Shown here: positions 11,650-23,736 of the stretch, piece after piece
Layout: the number at the start of each line of letters is the position of its first letter
Position numbering within the stretch: position 1 is the stretch's first letter
Assembly (NCBI GenBank): GCA_023935145.1
Contig: CM043698.1
Span: 20,277,001 to 20,341,000, forward strand
Origin: Bretschneidera sinensis
Taxonomy: Eukaryota; Streptophyta; Magnoliopsida; Brassicales; Akaniaceae
DNA: 64,000 bases
Direction: 5' to 3'
Translations under genes and position numbers: made by a program
Notes under the pieces: generated by a model
Database searches by the model: none
Seen by the model: the letters and a program-made list of their open reading frames with translations, nothing else
Told to the model about the DNA's origin: nothing

Positions 11650-13735
11650 TTCTCATAAAGGGTCATCCTAAGATGATGGGTAAAGGCAATGATATAGGAG
11701 AGTCTTCCATATCTAATACAATAAAATCAGCAGGTAAAATAAACTCACCTACCTTTACCAAGACATCCTCGAGAATATCTCTGGGTCTTTTAATGCTTCT
11801 GTCTGGCAATTGCAAAGTGATGGAAGTTGGTTGAAGCTCTCCTAAACCCAGTGTCTCAAATATAGTGTATGGCAACAAATTGACATTCGCCCCTAGATCC
11901 AATAGTTCATGCTAAAAAAGCTGGTCACCTATCCTGCAAGGAATGGTAAAACTACTTGAATCTTTTAGCTTTGGTGGTAGTTTCCTTAACAATACCGCAC
12001 TTACCTCTTCAGTTAAAGCCACAGTTTCATGCTCCTGAAACTTCCTTTTATTAGTGCAACAATCTTTCAAAAATCTAGTATAAGCTGGAACTTGTTGAAT
12101 TGCATCTAATAAAGGAATATTTATCTCTACTTTTCTCAAAATTTCAAAAATATCAAGCAATTTATTTTCTTTCTTTGACTTTACTAACCTTTGAGGGAAG
12201 GGTAGTGCATTCACCTTCTCTATTTCACTTACCTTGGATGTGGACGCTTTATCTGGAGATACTTGTGCAGGCTTATCAGCTCCTATAATATTACTATTTC
12301 TGAGAGTTGTCATGGCATTCAGTTACTGATGTCCTCTTGGATTAGGTATTGGTAGGGCTGGAAGTTCACTATGCTTTCTTCCACTTAGCTCTTTAGCTAA
12401 TTGCCCCACTTGTACTTCCAGTCTTTGAATAGCTTGCTCATGCTTTGCATTTATTTGTCTTTGTCCAATCCGAAATTGTCTTTCCTCTGCCATGAGTTGT
12501 TCTTGTGAAGTCATCAACTATTGTTGCTGAGTTGCCAATTGCCTTACAAGACACTCTAAGTTACTCTTCTTTGATTCTGGAACTGATTGGGCTGCTTGCT
12601 GGGAGTTTCTTTGCTGCCCTTGAAGGTTCAGGGCATTCTGATTGTTAGTATATGAGAAGTTGGGGTGGTTTCGCCATCCATGATTGTAGGTATTTGCATA
12701 TGGATTGTGCTTAGGAGGATAATTGTTTGGTCCCACATAGTTTGCTTACTCTGGATCTGCAGATGAATACAAAGGGCAAGTTTCAGTAGTGTGATCAAAA
12801 TGATGACATATAGCACATACCTGGAGTTGTATAGCTTATGGACTAGGTGAGATGTTCTGAGCAGTTATGGCTTTTACGAGCATATCTAGCTTTCTTTCCA
12901 CAACAGCCATTTGATTTGAATATCCACCATTTAAGGTCACCTCATACATACCTTTGCTTTTAACTCCTTATCTACCTCTGGATGAGAATTGTTGGGTGTG
13001 CTCGCTTAAGGCCTCAAAAAGCTCCATGGTTCTTCACTGCTTTTCTCCATCAACACACCTCCACAACCTGAATCCACAATACCTTTATTTATGTCACTCA
13101 GACCTTCATAGAAAGCTTGTACCAGCTCATCTTGAGGTAGATTGTGATTTTCAAAGAAAAGATCTCCCTCATTTTATTGGAAAGATTGAATCTCTTTCCT
13201 CATCTGTCTTGTCTTTTGTGCTGGGAAAAATTTCCTTAGGAACCTATTGGATACCTCTTCCCAGGTATGGATGGACACTGCAGGCAATGAATTATTTCGC
13301 AACTTAGCATTATCTTTTAATGAAAAAGGAAAAAGAATTAACTTGATTCTCTCTTGATCTAGTCCTTGGATATGCTGGAACTTGCAGAGATTAAAGAATT
13401 CCTGAAGATGCAAATGTGGGTCCTCTGTAGGAGTACTCCTGAAATGAGTTAAAGCATTGAGTATCTGCAGGGATATGTAATAATTGCCTTCCGCCTCAGA
13501 TTGGTAAGCAATGCATGAGGGCTGGTCGAGGTTTCGTGGAATGAAGGATTGCTTCATGGGTCTTCACCCTGGTGGCGGTTGGTTATCAAGCTGTTTCGCC
13601 ATTTGTACTTTTCCCTCGAATTCTTCTTCTACCTCTTCAATGTCGTCTCTAAGCTTTTGTCGAATGGTTTGCTCAAGCTCTGTATCGAGGGGAAAGAATG
13701 TTGGATTCCTGGATCGAAGCTCTTGCATGAATTAG
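11650..13735 (-). pseudogene. gypsy gag-protease region, broken
   Basis: On the minus strand a Retrotrans_gag domain lies at 13174-13557 (HTWEEVSNRFLRKFF is diagnostic). It is followed by a CCHC zinc knuckle C-x2-C-x4-H-x4-C at 12776-12817, a glutamine-rich linker (12323-12736), and a retropepsin-like domain at 11663-11902 with the active-site motif as DLGA. Frames are separated by in-frame stops, for example just after the zinc knuckle and between 11902 and 11912. Gag packages element RNA and protease processes the polyprotein. Coding continues a little past the protease with a GRPF-like motif and then stops; no pol follows. Confidence 0.88.
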
Positions 13736-13968
13736 TTGAAACTCTTCAGTGCAACAGCTGCAGTACTGTTACTCCGGTAGTCTCTGCCTCGAGTGCGCTC
13801 GATCGCACTAAGCACTGCGCTCGATCACAGTGCTAGCAATTACTCTGCTGCAAGCCTTAAAAAAAACAGCAAACACAAAAAAAAAAGGTTTTTTTTGATG
13901 AAACAGAATAAAATTGAACAGAAAAATAAAATTGAACAAAAAATAATTCTAAACAGAAATTTAGTGCA

Positions 13969-13990
13969 ATCCTCGGCAACGGCGGCAAAA
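13969..13990 (-). other. Primer-binding site of the gypsy element
   Basis: Read on the minus strand, the bases after the 5' LTR are TTGCCGCCGTTGCCGAGG, a mutated form of the TGGCGCCGTTGCCGGGGA site used by many Athila/Tat-type gypsy elements. It starts three bases from the LTR end. The mismatches suggest decay after insertion. Confidence 0.75.
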
Positions 13991-13993
13991 ACT

Positions 13994-15261
13994 TCTTGTG
14001 CAAAAATCTACCTAAATTAATAAGCAAATATTTGAACAGTTTTACTTGCAAGTGCACAAGATCAACATAGCAATATAGTGTGCAAAAGCGAGATCATCTC
14101 CACAGGGATTGGTAAATGTTGTTTTAGAATTAGTTTCGCTAAATAAACGAGAGAAATAAATATTGAATTTGAATCGATAATGATAAAAGCATTGGGACTT
14201 GATATCCACCACTAGTCATGCTACCACAATAAAACAATATGTCAATGCTTTAATCACATCATGAATACTTAATGTTTGTCAACCTAAGGGCATGATGTAT
14301 ACTCCTTAAGCTATTGATTTCCCTAAACAATGAATTAGGTATGGTGTATACTCTAACTCTTTTCTTTCTTAAGGGATTTAGTATGGTGTATACTAATTTG
14401 TTCTTCAAGAAAGCATAGTATCTGTGGAAATCGACAAACACACGAGACCTAGGGCATGGTATATACTCTTAGTTTCCTATGTTGATTAACCCAAGAACCC
14501 GGTGTGGATTTTTTTTGTTACTATTGTTAAATCCAGGACTCGGTTATCCAAATTGATTTAACTAACTAATCTATACCACATGCATATGTTGATCAGGCAA
14601 ACACATATGAGGAATTTCAAGAAAAACATGCATTAATCAAGTTAAGCATCATAATATAAATATCGCAAAGGCGCTAATACTGAATTATTGAGTAAACATA
14701 ATTAGGGCTTCAATCAAGCCCTACTAAAAGTTTAGTTACACATAGTTTTGATGTTAAACATCTTCATAAAATAAAGGAAAGGAAAGAAGAAACCCGAAAG
14801 ATCTCCTTGAAGAGTCGTCAATTCTTCTCTGAAATCTTGTCTGGCCTCCCCCTCTTTTTTTTCTTTCTATGTTTACAGGTCTATTTATAAGGTTTAAAAA
14901 CATCTGGAAACCCTAAAACTCGTAAAACGAACCCTTACATTTATTTTCAAAATAGGAACTGCCGTTTTAATTTTCTGATGCGCGTGTGCGCTCGATCACA
15001 GGGTGTTGCACTCGAGTGCATGTGCGCTCGATCCTAGCTTGGGCTGTTGCGCTCGATCACAGGTGGCTGCGCTCGATTGCACTAGGCAGACTCCAGCTTT
15101 TCCAGATTTACTTTCTGAGTTCCAAAATGCTTCATTTTCTCCAAGAACCTATAAAAACACAGAAAACACAGAAAGGAAATAAAATAGAATAAAATAACGC
15201 AAACTAAGAGCTTAATAATGTAAATTAAAGGACGTAAATATGAATATTTAAGCACTTATCA
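13994..15261 (-). repeat. 5' LTR of the gypsy element
   Basis: This is the upstream LTR in element orientation. It contains the U3 cluster of CTCGATC/GCGCTCGA motifs (about 14980-15085) and a minus-strand TATAAATAG box near 14885. The primer-binding site follows its end at 13990 and below. Its outer flank carries the CTACG duplication. Confidence 0.92.
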
Positions 15262-15266
15262 CTACG

Positions 15267-16360
15267 TTGATGATTTATTGATTTAGCATTATAATGAGCA
15301 TGTTAGGTTCTCAGTTAGAAATGCTTATCATGTGGTGAGGTCTGCTCGTAAAGGAATGGATGATCGATTGATATCTTTAATGAGTTAAGTTAAAGACAAA
15401 GGATGGCAGTTACTTTGGTCGATGCTTGTGCCTAATAAGATTGAACTGTTGATGTGGGTTATGTCTCAGTTGTCTTTCGTGTAATTTGAACTTCCATAGG
15501 CCTGAGGTTCAGGTGGATGAGGTTAGTGGTTTGTGTAGAGCGGGTAACGAGGATGGGATTCATGCGTTTCTCTTCTATCCAATAGCTAAAGGAGTTTAGG
15601 AGGCTGGTAAGGATTTCGATATACACTATTATGCACACGTTGGGTTTCGAGAATGGCCCTTCACAATAATGACAGAGTGGCCAATTGAGAAAATTTGTTT
15701 ATGTCTTGGGCAATTTGGACAAATAGAAATCAGATGATTCATGAGAAACCTATAAAATCTTTAGTGGAAATTGCAATATTCGCAATCGAATATTTGATGG
15801 AATTTGTGGAGGCCAATACTGTTCAGCGACCAAGAATGATAACTACCATATAAGATGTGAAACGGTCTACTCCTAAGGTTTATATTATGAAGATCAATTT
15901 TGATGGTGCTTTATTTCCAAGCTTGAAAACAAAGGGGCGGGCGTTGTCGTGCGTAATCATCAGAGTTAGTTTTGGGGTGCGTTGTCAAGTCCGGTCTTGA
16001 CAATGGTGGATCCATTTAAAGTGGAGCTCTTAATGGCTCTTGCGGGTCTGCAGTTTGCAATTGCTTATGGGTATTCGAAAGTGGTATACGAAGGAGATTC
16101 GGTGAGGTTGTGTCAAGTTGTGCGATCATATGGGCCTGATTTTTCTCATCGTGGAGCACTGGTGGAAGAGATCAAAGGATTAGCTGGATAGTTTGGGTAT
16201 TGTGAGTTTTGTTTTGTTAAACGCAGCGGCAATAAGGTTGTGCATATTATGGCTAGATTGGATTTTTCGTTTGAGTCCGCTAGAGGTTGGCTAGTTGTTC
16301 CACCAGCTGTGTTACAACACCAACTCATCAGTGGTGATTATATTTTTTCTTCTAATTGAG
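15267..16360 (+). pseudogene. LINE zf-RVT and RNase H remnant (second part)
   Basis: This continues the LINE interrupted at 8734. First comes a zf-RVT-like segment (VRFSVRNAYHVV, then W-x2-LW...P-x-K, about 15285-15490). Next is an RNase H domain: FDGAL near 15899, the Glu of VELLMAL near 16025, the Asp of EGDS near 16095 and the terminal GNKVVHIMARL near 16225. A 69-codon frame at 15982-16191 is the longest intact piece. Stops and frameshifts break the rest. The 3' end is placed near a short A-run at 16379-16386; no clear poly(A) tail or target duplication remains. Confidence 0.82.
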
Positions 16361-16421
16361 ATTTAATGTTAAATTCCTTAAAAAAATAGTATTTATATAA
16401 GTAATTAAATATTATTTTATT

Positions 16422-17074
16422 TGTTGGGATTAGGTCTAAAATCTAATTAGTGCGATATTGAATACATGATTGAAACTGTTTGAAGTATTGATCGGGTTGA
16501 GGTGAACCCGGCCCAAGAGACTAGACAACTTAATTGGTGTTGAGATTTTTTGGTGTGGGTCCCGAAGTTACTTGACATGAAGAACAAGCTATTTAGTGAG
16601 CAAACATCTTGATAAACAAGTAACTTGAAGAACAAGCTACTTGGTGGGCAAGCTAGTATCTTGATGAGTAAATAATTTGGTTGGCAAGTTCTGAAGGCTA
16701 TAAATATGGACATCTCATCCTATTTCTGAAACATGAATAGTTTGTCAGATGTAGAGAGTAGTAAATCAAACACCAATATATTGAGGTTTGAGTTACAATA
16801 TTGATGAGAGTTTTCATACAATTCTGACTTAAAAAATTGTGTATTGTTTGAGGATAGTTTTCACATAGTTTTACCTAAAAAAAATTATGTAACATTGTGT
16901 AATGAGTTTTAGCAGTTTTTCTGTATCTAAAAGTTGCAAAGAAGTGGAATAGTGATTGACTCGTGAACGTAAAGAAAGAAGTGTACATAACCACGTTAAA
17001 ATTTTGTATTTTGTTTCTCTTTATTTTTGCTATTGTGATTGTATAGTTGTTGATTGAGTATCAGATTCTTAATA
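16422..17074 (+). mobile_element. Diverged solo LTR of the miniature-element family
   Basis: It starts TGTTGGGATTAGG, like the LTRs at 21092-21689 and 47643-49615 read on their minus strand. It keeps the same order of landmarks: AAAATCTAATTAG, a GTGGGTCC segment, AAACTCATTA-type sequence on the opposite strand, and CTCTTTATTTTTGCTATTGTGA near the end. The terminal CCCAACA has decayed to about TTCTTAATA. No internal domain or second LTR follows. It is the oldest copy of this family in the window. Confidence 0.6.
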
Positions 17075-19393
17075 ATTTTGTAGGAGTCAATTAGCTTAGT
17101 TAAATAAAATCGTTTATTATCATATAAGAGAATTAAGATCGAATCATGTTCACATTAAGGATTAAAGAGATAAGTGATGAGAAACAATTATCTTATGTTG
17201 TGCAGTTCATGCCAATAAAAAAACTTATAATAAAAAATAAAGAATAAAGCCCCAGATTGTTGAAGTCTTAACTTAATGATTAAGATTAAAGTTATGATAT
17301 TATAAGTTTTCAGGTTCAATTCTCATTATTTATTTGTTTAATTTATATGTTTTGGATAGTAAAAAAATCTTCGGACATTTCTGAAAGATAATGACAAATG
17401 ATAATGGGTAAAGAATCAAGCGACAAACTGTAAACCTTTTGTAGTCAACAATATTTGGAAAAGGCAATTTATATGCATAATTAGCTAACCTTTATGACTA
17501 AGGGTTGAGCTAAAGGCCTAAAGTTTCTCCCAAAAGTATTCAAACAACAATCTAATTTACTTTCTACAACTGTTAATGATCACTATCTTAATTCTTAAGT
17601 AATTTTTGTAGTATTACTCATCAACACTCTCTTTGTACCACGTACTAGTTGATAAGTGATGTCGACCTTAGTGCTAACTCACGTAAGACTTTGATGCTAC
17701 TAAGCAAGCGTATTAAAATATATTACAGTATTAAGGTTAGATTTGGTTCGATAATTTCAAAATTTAAGTAGAATTATAATCATAATCAATAATATTAGTT
17801 AGTTTATCTAAAGTTATAATTATTTTTTTGATAATTATATTTTTCGTTCGATTTGATTATCAAAATTTTGCTACTAACTATGATTAATTAATTTTTTTAT
17901 CTCTTTAGGGTTTATACTTTATTCTCTAACTATTTAACTATATGTATAGAGTAAGTTTTTTTTATCATTACAACTTTAATTTCGAAACATAAGAATATCT
18001 AATTTATTGTTATAATTTATAAAGATAAAATTATAATTATATATATGATTTTGGTATGTTTTGATTAAATGATTAACTAATATATTTAAAAATCAAGAAT
18101 CGTAATCATAATAATAAAAAAAATTGAAAATCTGAATTATAAAACTAATAATTTATTCGGATAACTGTGTTTTTGATTTGATTATAAAATGATTTAATTA
18201 TAATTATAGGATATTTTGACTCAACCTTAACTAGTACCAAAAAAGTTAGTAATTAATTATTTGCAATGTGTTATTATTTGTTGAAGAACTTTGACTGACA
18301 AGATTTACACCAATAGACTGCTAAGTATGTGGGTTTAGTTCCTTGTCATCTTCGCTAAGTGGAGTTTGATTAAGGAACTAGCTAGATAGATAGGACTTAG
18401 GAGTGGATCATAAAGAGTAAATTTTGGTCTAACGAAAGTACCACTAGTTCATGAAAGAATTGGATCATAAGAGTAAAACTTGGTCAAACTTTTATGTGAC
18501 AGTAATCATAGTTCTGCCGCTAAAACATTAGGGTCCCACTTAATTATTTGCTTTTCTAAATTGAGTCATGTCTCTGTTTTTTTTCTTTTTTTTAATATGG
18601 ACTCTCACTTTAATCTTAAAGTTGATTAGATCAGGCTTTAAAAAAATAAAACTGTGAACACTATTTTGTCTCATTAATGAACCCTAAGATACTGATAATC
18701 GATCAAAGGTGGGAAGGACAGATGATAAAAGTAGAATGGCCGCGTATCCGTAAAATTTCATCATAATAAAAAGAATCTAAATGTTATATTTTTTTTCTTC
18801 AATGAATTAAATATTGCTGAAGTTGATAAAATTCGATTCGATCCGAAAATTCGATTCGATAAAAAATCGATTCAAATACAAAAAATAATAAAATAATATA
18901 ATTCGAATCCAACCTAATCAAAACTTGAGTTACTCGAAATCCGAATCTAAAATAATCAATCATGATCCGACCTGAACCTGAAATTACCCGAAATAATCTA
19001 GACCCAAAATGATTTAAACCCGATAAGACCCAAACCCAAAACAACCTAAACCCAACATGAATTAAAGCTGATATAACTCAAACTTGATTTGATCTGAACT
19101 AACCTGCAATTCGAAATGACCTGTGATTTGAAACAACCTAAACCTGAATGATCCAACCTAACTCGATTACCACATTTAGATATGGATGAAAAAATAAAAT
19201 ACCCATAGGATATGGAAACAAGTGCAGGATATATATGATTTTTAGGATATTGATTTTGGACAAGTGCAATGTATGATAGGTTTTTATCATCCTAGATAAA
19301 AGAGATCTATTTTTTTTCTTTCTTTTCTTTCTATTGCTCGTCTTGTGGGCTTAGAGTCCAGATACTTTTGGGCATCCACAATCGTCAATAAAC
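17075..19393. other. AT-rich intergenic DNA with low-complexity repeats
   Basis: No gene was recognised. A weak tRNA-like B-box (AGGTTCAATTCTC, 17312-17324) hints at a SINE relic. From about 18829 to 19165 the sequence is a degenerate run of short CGATTCGAT, ACCCGAAAT and ACCCAAA-like words, a low-complexity repeat common in plant intergenic DNA. Confidence 0.6.
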
Positions 19394-20469
19394 TGTTTGC
19401 TCAGCCCATCAATGTATCGATTATTTTAAACCATAAAAAGAGCACGCCGTGCAGCTGTGATATAGGTCTTGACTCTTGTTTTCATTTTTGGGCTCATATT
19501 GCAAAATGAAACGTAGACATATATGAGGCTTAAAAGGCCAGCGCAAATCATTGCCTCAATTGGAGATTGAAAGTTTATCCCCCTTGTGTAGATTGTAGCC
19601 TATAGAGCAAATGAAATTTTGACTTTGATCGTGGGGAACCCAAAGGTTATACCTACTTTTTTTTTGGGTTAAATTTTTGTCTAGATCAGTGATATGAGAA
19701 GTATATAGACAGAAGGCATTTTTTTATAGCAGGAATTTCTTTTTTTTTTTTTTTTTTGCCATTTGACTGTGAGAGATACGTGAGAGATGTCTTCGATTCA
19801 TGTATCTTTCATGCGAATTTGATCTGGATTATCATCATTTTATTAGAAAAACAAGTTTTTGAATAAATAAACATAAAAATGAAAAAAAATATATTTAAAT
19901 ATGTCTTAAAAGTTTTCCATAAAGAATGTTGGATAAAATATATTAAAAATCTGAATCGAATCGAATCCAACATCTGTGATGGACAGTTTGGTTCGCAGAT
20001 AGGTTTAAATGAGAGTTACATGAAGGGAAGGTTATAAACAACTCAACCTCCCTTAACTCTTCTCCCACACGGTGGTATATGCAACCAAAATATTTTAGAG
20101 CTGATTTAAAATTATATTTATGATTTATTATTTACTTAAACATCTTGTGTTTGTTAGATGAATTGGAGAGTGGGGTAACCATCTCCTAAATTTACTCATC
20201 CATATCCCTACTTTGTAGTAACAGCAGAGTATATTTTACAGAGTATAAATTATTGGAGTTATCTGCTATATAATTTTGCAATATTAGTAATTGTAACTAC
20301 ATATGATACTGCTTGTTGAGTTTTAGTCTTTATTGAGTGTAAAGACTCAAATCAAGGTTGTTAACGAGTAGTTTTTTTAAATCAAGGAATGGATTTCAAT
20401 CAGTTTTATTTGTTACCTCCTCTGATTTGAATAGAGAAAGTGTGAGTTTTTTTTTTCTTATTTTTTTTA

Positions 20470-22000
20470 TATATTTACAGTGCCAATATTTCTAGGTTTT
20501 ATCAATCCGGTCTGGATAAGATTTTCGATAAATGTTTCGAATAGTAGGTCTATATTCAAATTCAAATCGCTCATGGATGAGTTCAATGGTTGTTGTTGTT
20601 ATTCATAAATATGGCTATATAAATTATAGTCTTCCCCTATAGTCAGGTCGTATTGTTGGCCAACTATTTGCTGAGGTAGCAATGGGTAAACACGGGGTGG
20701 ATACAACAATGGTGGCACCCCTTGTCCAGGATGTATTGGAGGTTCACAATATGGGACTTGAACAATCTATCCTGGTGGGTTAGGACCTTGCAATTGTTCA
20801 GCTGGATATCAGGGTTGATGTACGTAGGAAGCCCTGATCGAGGTCCAAGTACAACATTAGGAGATTCACATTTTGTGGTTTTAAATTAAACATATTATTA
20901 TTATACAGTGGAGGATTGTCCAAGTTCAAATGGTCATTTGGCGCTCGGGTCTGAATCCTTATATTATTATCGACATTATTTTGGACTCAACTTACATTAG
21001 AAAGAACCAATTGTGGGAGAATTTGTCATACAAGTTATCAATTGTGAATACTTGTGGATGTTGTTCATCTTGGGCATGAAATGGTTTCAATTGTTGGGAA
21101 TTATGATACCCCAAAATAACTACGCAAAACAAAAATAAAGAGAAAAAAACACAAGAATTTTTAACATGGCTCGACACCTCTTACTAACATCCACAAGCCA
21201 ATCATTATTCCACTACTTTTACAACTTTTGGATAGAGGAAAACTGCTAAAACTCATTACACCATAATACAAAATTTTTCTAGACAAAACTATGTGAAAAC
21301 TCTCCCCAATCTCACAACCCAAAACCCCAATACACTCAATGTTCACTCAACCCTTGGATCCGTATATTGGTGTTTGGTTGCTACACTCCCATTTGACCAA
21401 CTATTCCTGGTTAAGGAATAGAGGTGAGAAACTACATCTCTTTATACCCATATTTATAATAATTAGTACCTACATCCTTTTGGTAGATAGACGATATGGG
21501 ACTGAAACAACTTACAATAACACTTCTCTCCGATGTAGGATTTGAAGAGTATCCCGACAAATTTCTTCTTTAACTCAAATTCTCAAATATTTCATTCCAC
21601 ATGCTGGTTTACCTTCACTTGATTAAAATCTTCATATTTTAATCGAGCATTCAATACTGTTTAATTAGATTTTGGGCTTAATCCCAACAAAGTGGAACTG
21701 CCACCAGGACTTGAACTTGAATTCCTACCACTAGTTCTTGTCATGGTGCAAGCACTTGATTAACCACATGGGTGTGAAATGTTTGCGCCACCGAGCTTGA
21801 GTCCGTGCAGATAGCTAAAGGCGTTTAATCACCCTCAAAAGCACATAATTGCTCCTTGTTATCATTATTATCATCTTTACAACTTCTTTCCCGAGACATA
21901 TTGCAATTAGTAACCCAATGTCCCATTGGTGTGCCAAATTATTGATCAAGAATTTGTGTGATTACACGAACGTGTCAAAAATAAATAGATGTTGTTGTAA
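20470..22000 (-). pseudogene. Unidentified coding-like locus split by a solo LTR (unit 1)
   Basis: Minus-strand reading gives coding-like but broken sequence: a frame containing QLKPFHAQDEQHPQVF (about 21000-21090), then downstream a proline-rich stretch with VPPLLYPPRVYPLLPQQ (about 20660-20720). On the other side of the solo LTR lies a segment with GHWVTNCN near 21900. I cannot name the family; it might be the C-terminal part of a Gln/Pro-rich regulator or a transposon protein. The unit 2 copy (about 46970-47640 and 49616-49900) shares most stops, so decay mostly preceded duplication. Confidence 0.35.
21092..21689 (-). mobile_element. Solo LTR of a miniature LTR element (unit 1)
   Basis: 598 bp bounded by TGTTGGGA...TCCCAACA. 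It matches the three LTRs at 47643-49615 and sits at exactly the same position in the duplicated locus. Orientation is inferred from the primer-binding sites in the unit 2 array. No 5-bp target duplication is visible on its flanks (TCAAT left, AAGTG right). Confidence 0.82.
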
Positions 22001-23736
22001 ACCTAGATCGATCAGGCCATTTTGAGAATAACTCAACGTATTCAATGATTTATTTTCAGAGAATAACTCAATTATTCTTTCTCAAAGAATGACTCATTGT
22101 ATTCAGTGATTTCCCTTCGGTTCCACGCATTAATAAATTGTACTAACAACAAGGTGTTTGATTACACTAAATTATTGATACTCCTAAATTATAAATTACG
22201 GCTACTCCTTGATCAAGTAGAGTTGTCTATTAAATGCTTAATGTCTTATTACTGAGAAAAATTCAGATATAAATATGAAACAAATGATAACTGCTTTCCT
22301 ACATTCCTTAAATTTAGCTACGGATTAAATAACTACAACTTCAAACAGTCATTAAGAATACAACAAAAATTGCAGCCAACCGCTCTTAACTTATTCACAA
22401 CTGCCGCTAAAATCCCATTCAGGTAAGATAACGCCATGTAGCATGGTGGAACACCATGACCGGTCTATCGTACTGCAAGTCTAGCCAAGCGGTCATCAAC
22501 CTTGAACGAATAGAGGAAAATTAGGGTGCCAACAATAAGCAATACCAAACATTATTAGAGGAAACGCCATTTTGCTTAATTAACATAACTATGTGCGTAT
22601 TTGATGGACATAATGATGATAGAATAAGATAAATAAATAGAAAAATAAAATGCTTCGTTCTACCCTTAAAGTTAAATGACCTTATCCTGTCATCAACTAG
22701 AGACAAAGGGATGGCAAAAATTTTACAACTCCTCTAATATATTTGTTAAAATAAAGAAAATAGCTTCAAAAATTCTTATATTGATCATCTTTTTTTTTTA
22801 AGATGTTTTGCAGTGGATTACTAATTTAATTTAAAACTATATTATTCTAATTTAATTCAATTTTTGATTGTTGTATTTTTTTCTTTGTTTTGTATTCTAA
22901 CTGTTTTACTTGATTAATAATTATACATAAATACGTGTTACTTTTATAAAAATAAAATAAATTTTATTTACTCAAGTAAAAAATGTTGAACATTATTAAA
23001 GGGAAATGCTAACTTATAATACTTTAGTTGTAAGTTAGGATTGCACACTAATTTTTAGGACTTAAATGCCCTTAACTCCTTTTTGCCACCTCATCAAAGT
23101 AAGGATATTTTTGGAAATTAAAAAATATTCTCTCTCATTTTTCTAGAAAAATACTATCCTTGTTAACTTTGGTCCCCACAATAAAATCTTAATGTTATCA
23201 ACTGATGCTATATAATCATCCTTTTATTCCATCATTCTATTTATCAGGTCTATCAAACATGTCTTTAGGATGAAAATCATCATATTCGTATAATTTTCTC
23301 GTCTTGTCCACCAAACATACCATATATTGTTTTAAGATATAAATCACGCAAGACTACAAAATTCAAGTACCAAAAGCATGAGCATGACTGCTTTTTATAA
23401 ATCATGAGCATGAGCTTCGACGATGAGTTGGAAAAGAATGAATTATTAATTTAAGGAAAAATTACATTAACCATCCTATATTTTAATCTATTTTTCAGTT
23501 ACCTCAGTATTATTCGGCAAATGACAGAAACTTTACTTGATCATGTTTGATCAAACGGTATTTGTTAAATCTTGACGGAAAAAATGAAAATACATGTTGT
23601 CCTCGTATATAAGTCCCAAATGGATTTGATGAAGTCATTACAAACTTATTTTCTCTCTCCAAAAAAAAGAAGCAACCCGGCAAAGAAATCAAGCGCTGCT
23701 CATTTTTTTAGATAATACGATGACTACCATACTTTT
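22001..23736. other. Intergenic part of unit 1
   Basis: AT-rich sequence shared almost base for base with 49900-51627 of unit 2 and, from 22825 onward, with unit 3. A short imperfect direct repeat of GAATGACTCA...TTCAGTGATTT words lies at about 22024-22115. No gene was recognised. Confidence 0.6.

Larger units (their letters stand above)
8735..15261 (-). mobile_element. Non-autonomous Ty3/gypsy LTR retrotransposon (Athila/Tat-like), nested in the LINE
   Basis: The element reads on the minus strand. It has two 1.2-1.3-kb LTRs with TG...CA ends (one 5'-side TG is mutated to TC at 13994) and a 5-bp target duplication CTACG at 8730-8734 and 15262-15266. A primer-binding site of the TGGCGCCGTTGCC type, common in Athila/Tat elements, adjoins the right LTR, and a polypurine tract adjoins the left LTR. 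Only Gag and aspartic protease are encoded. Where reverse transcriptase, RNase H and integrase should be (9948-11660) there is about 1.7 kb of non-coding DNA. It therefore had to move, if at all, using enzymes from another element. The high likeness of the LTRs by eye suggests it is much younger than the LINE. Confidence 0.92.

Noticed and set aside
19394..19700. A fourth CASP-like copy left of unit 1
   Set aside because: Only the sequence that follows the stop codon in copies 1 and 2 is present; no exon lies to its left. It is the original left border of the duplication, not a gene remnant.
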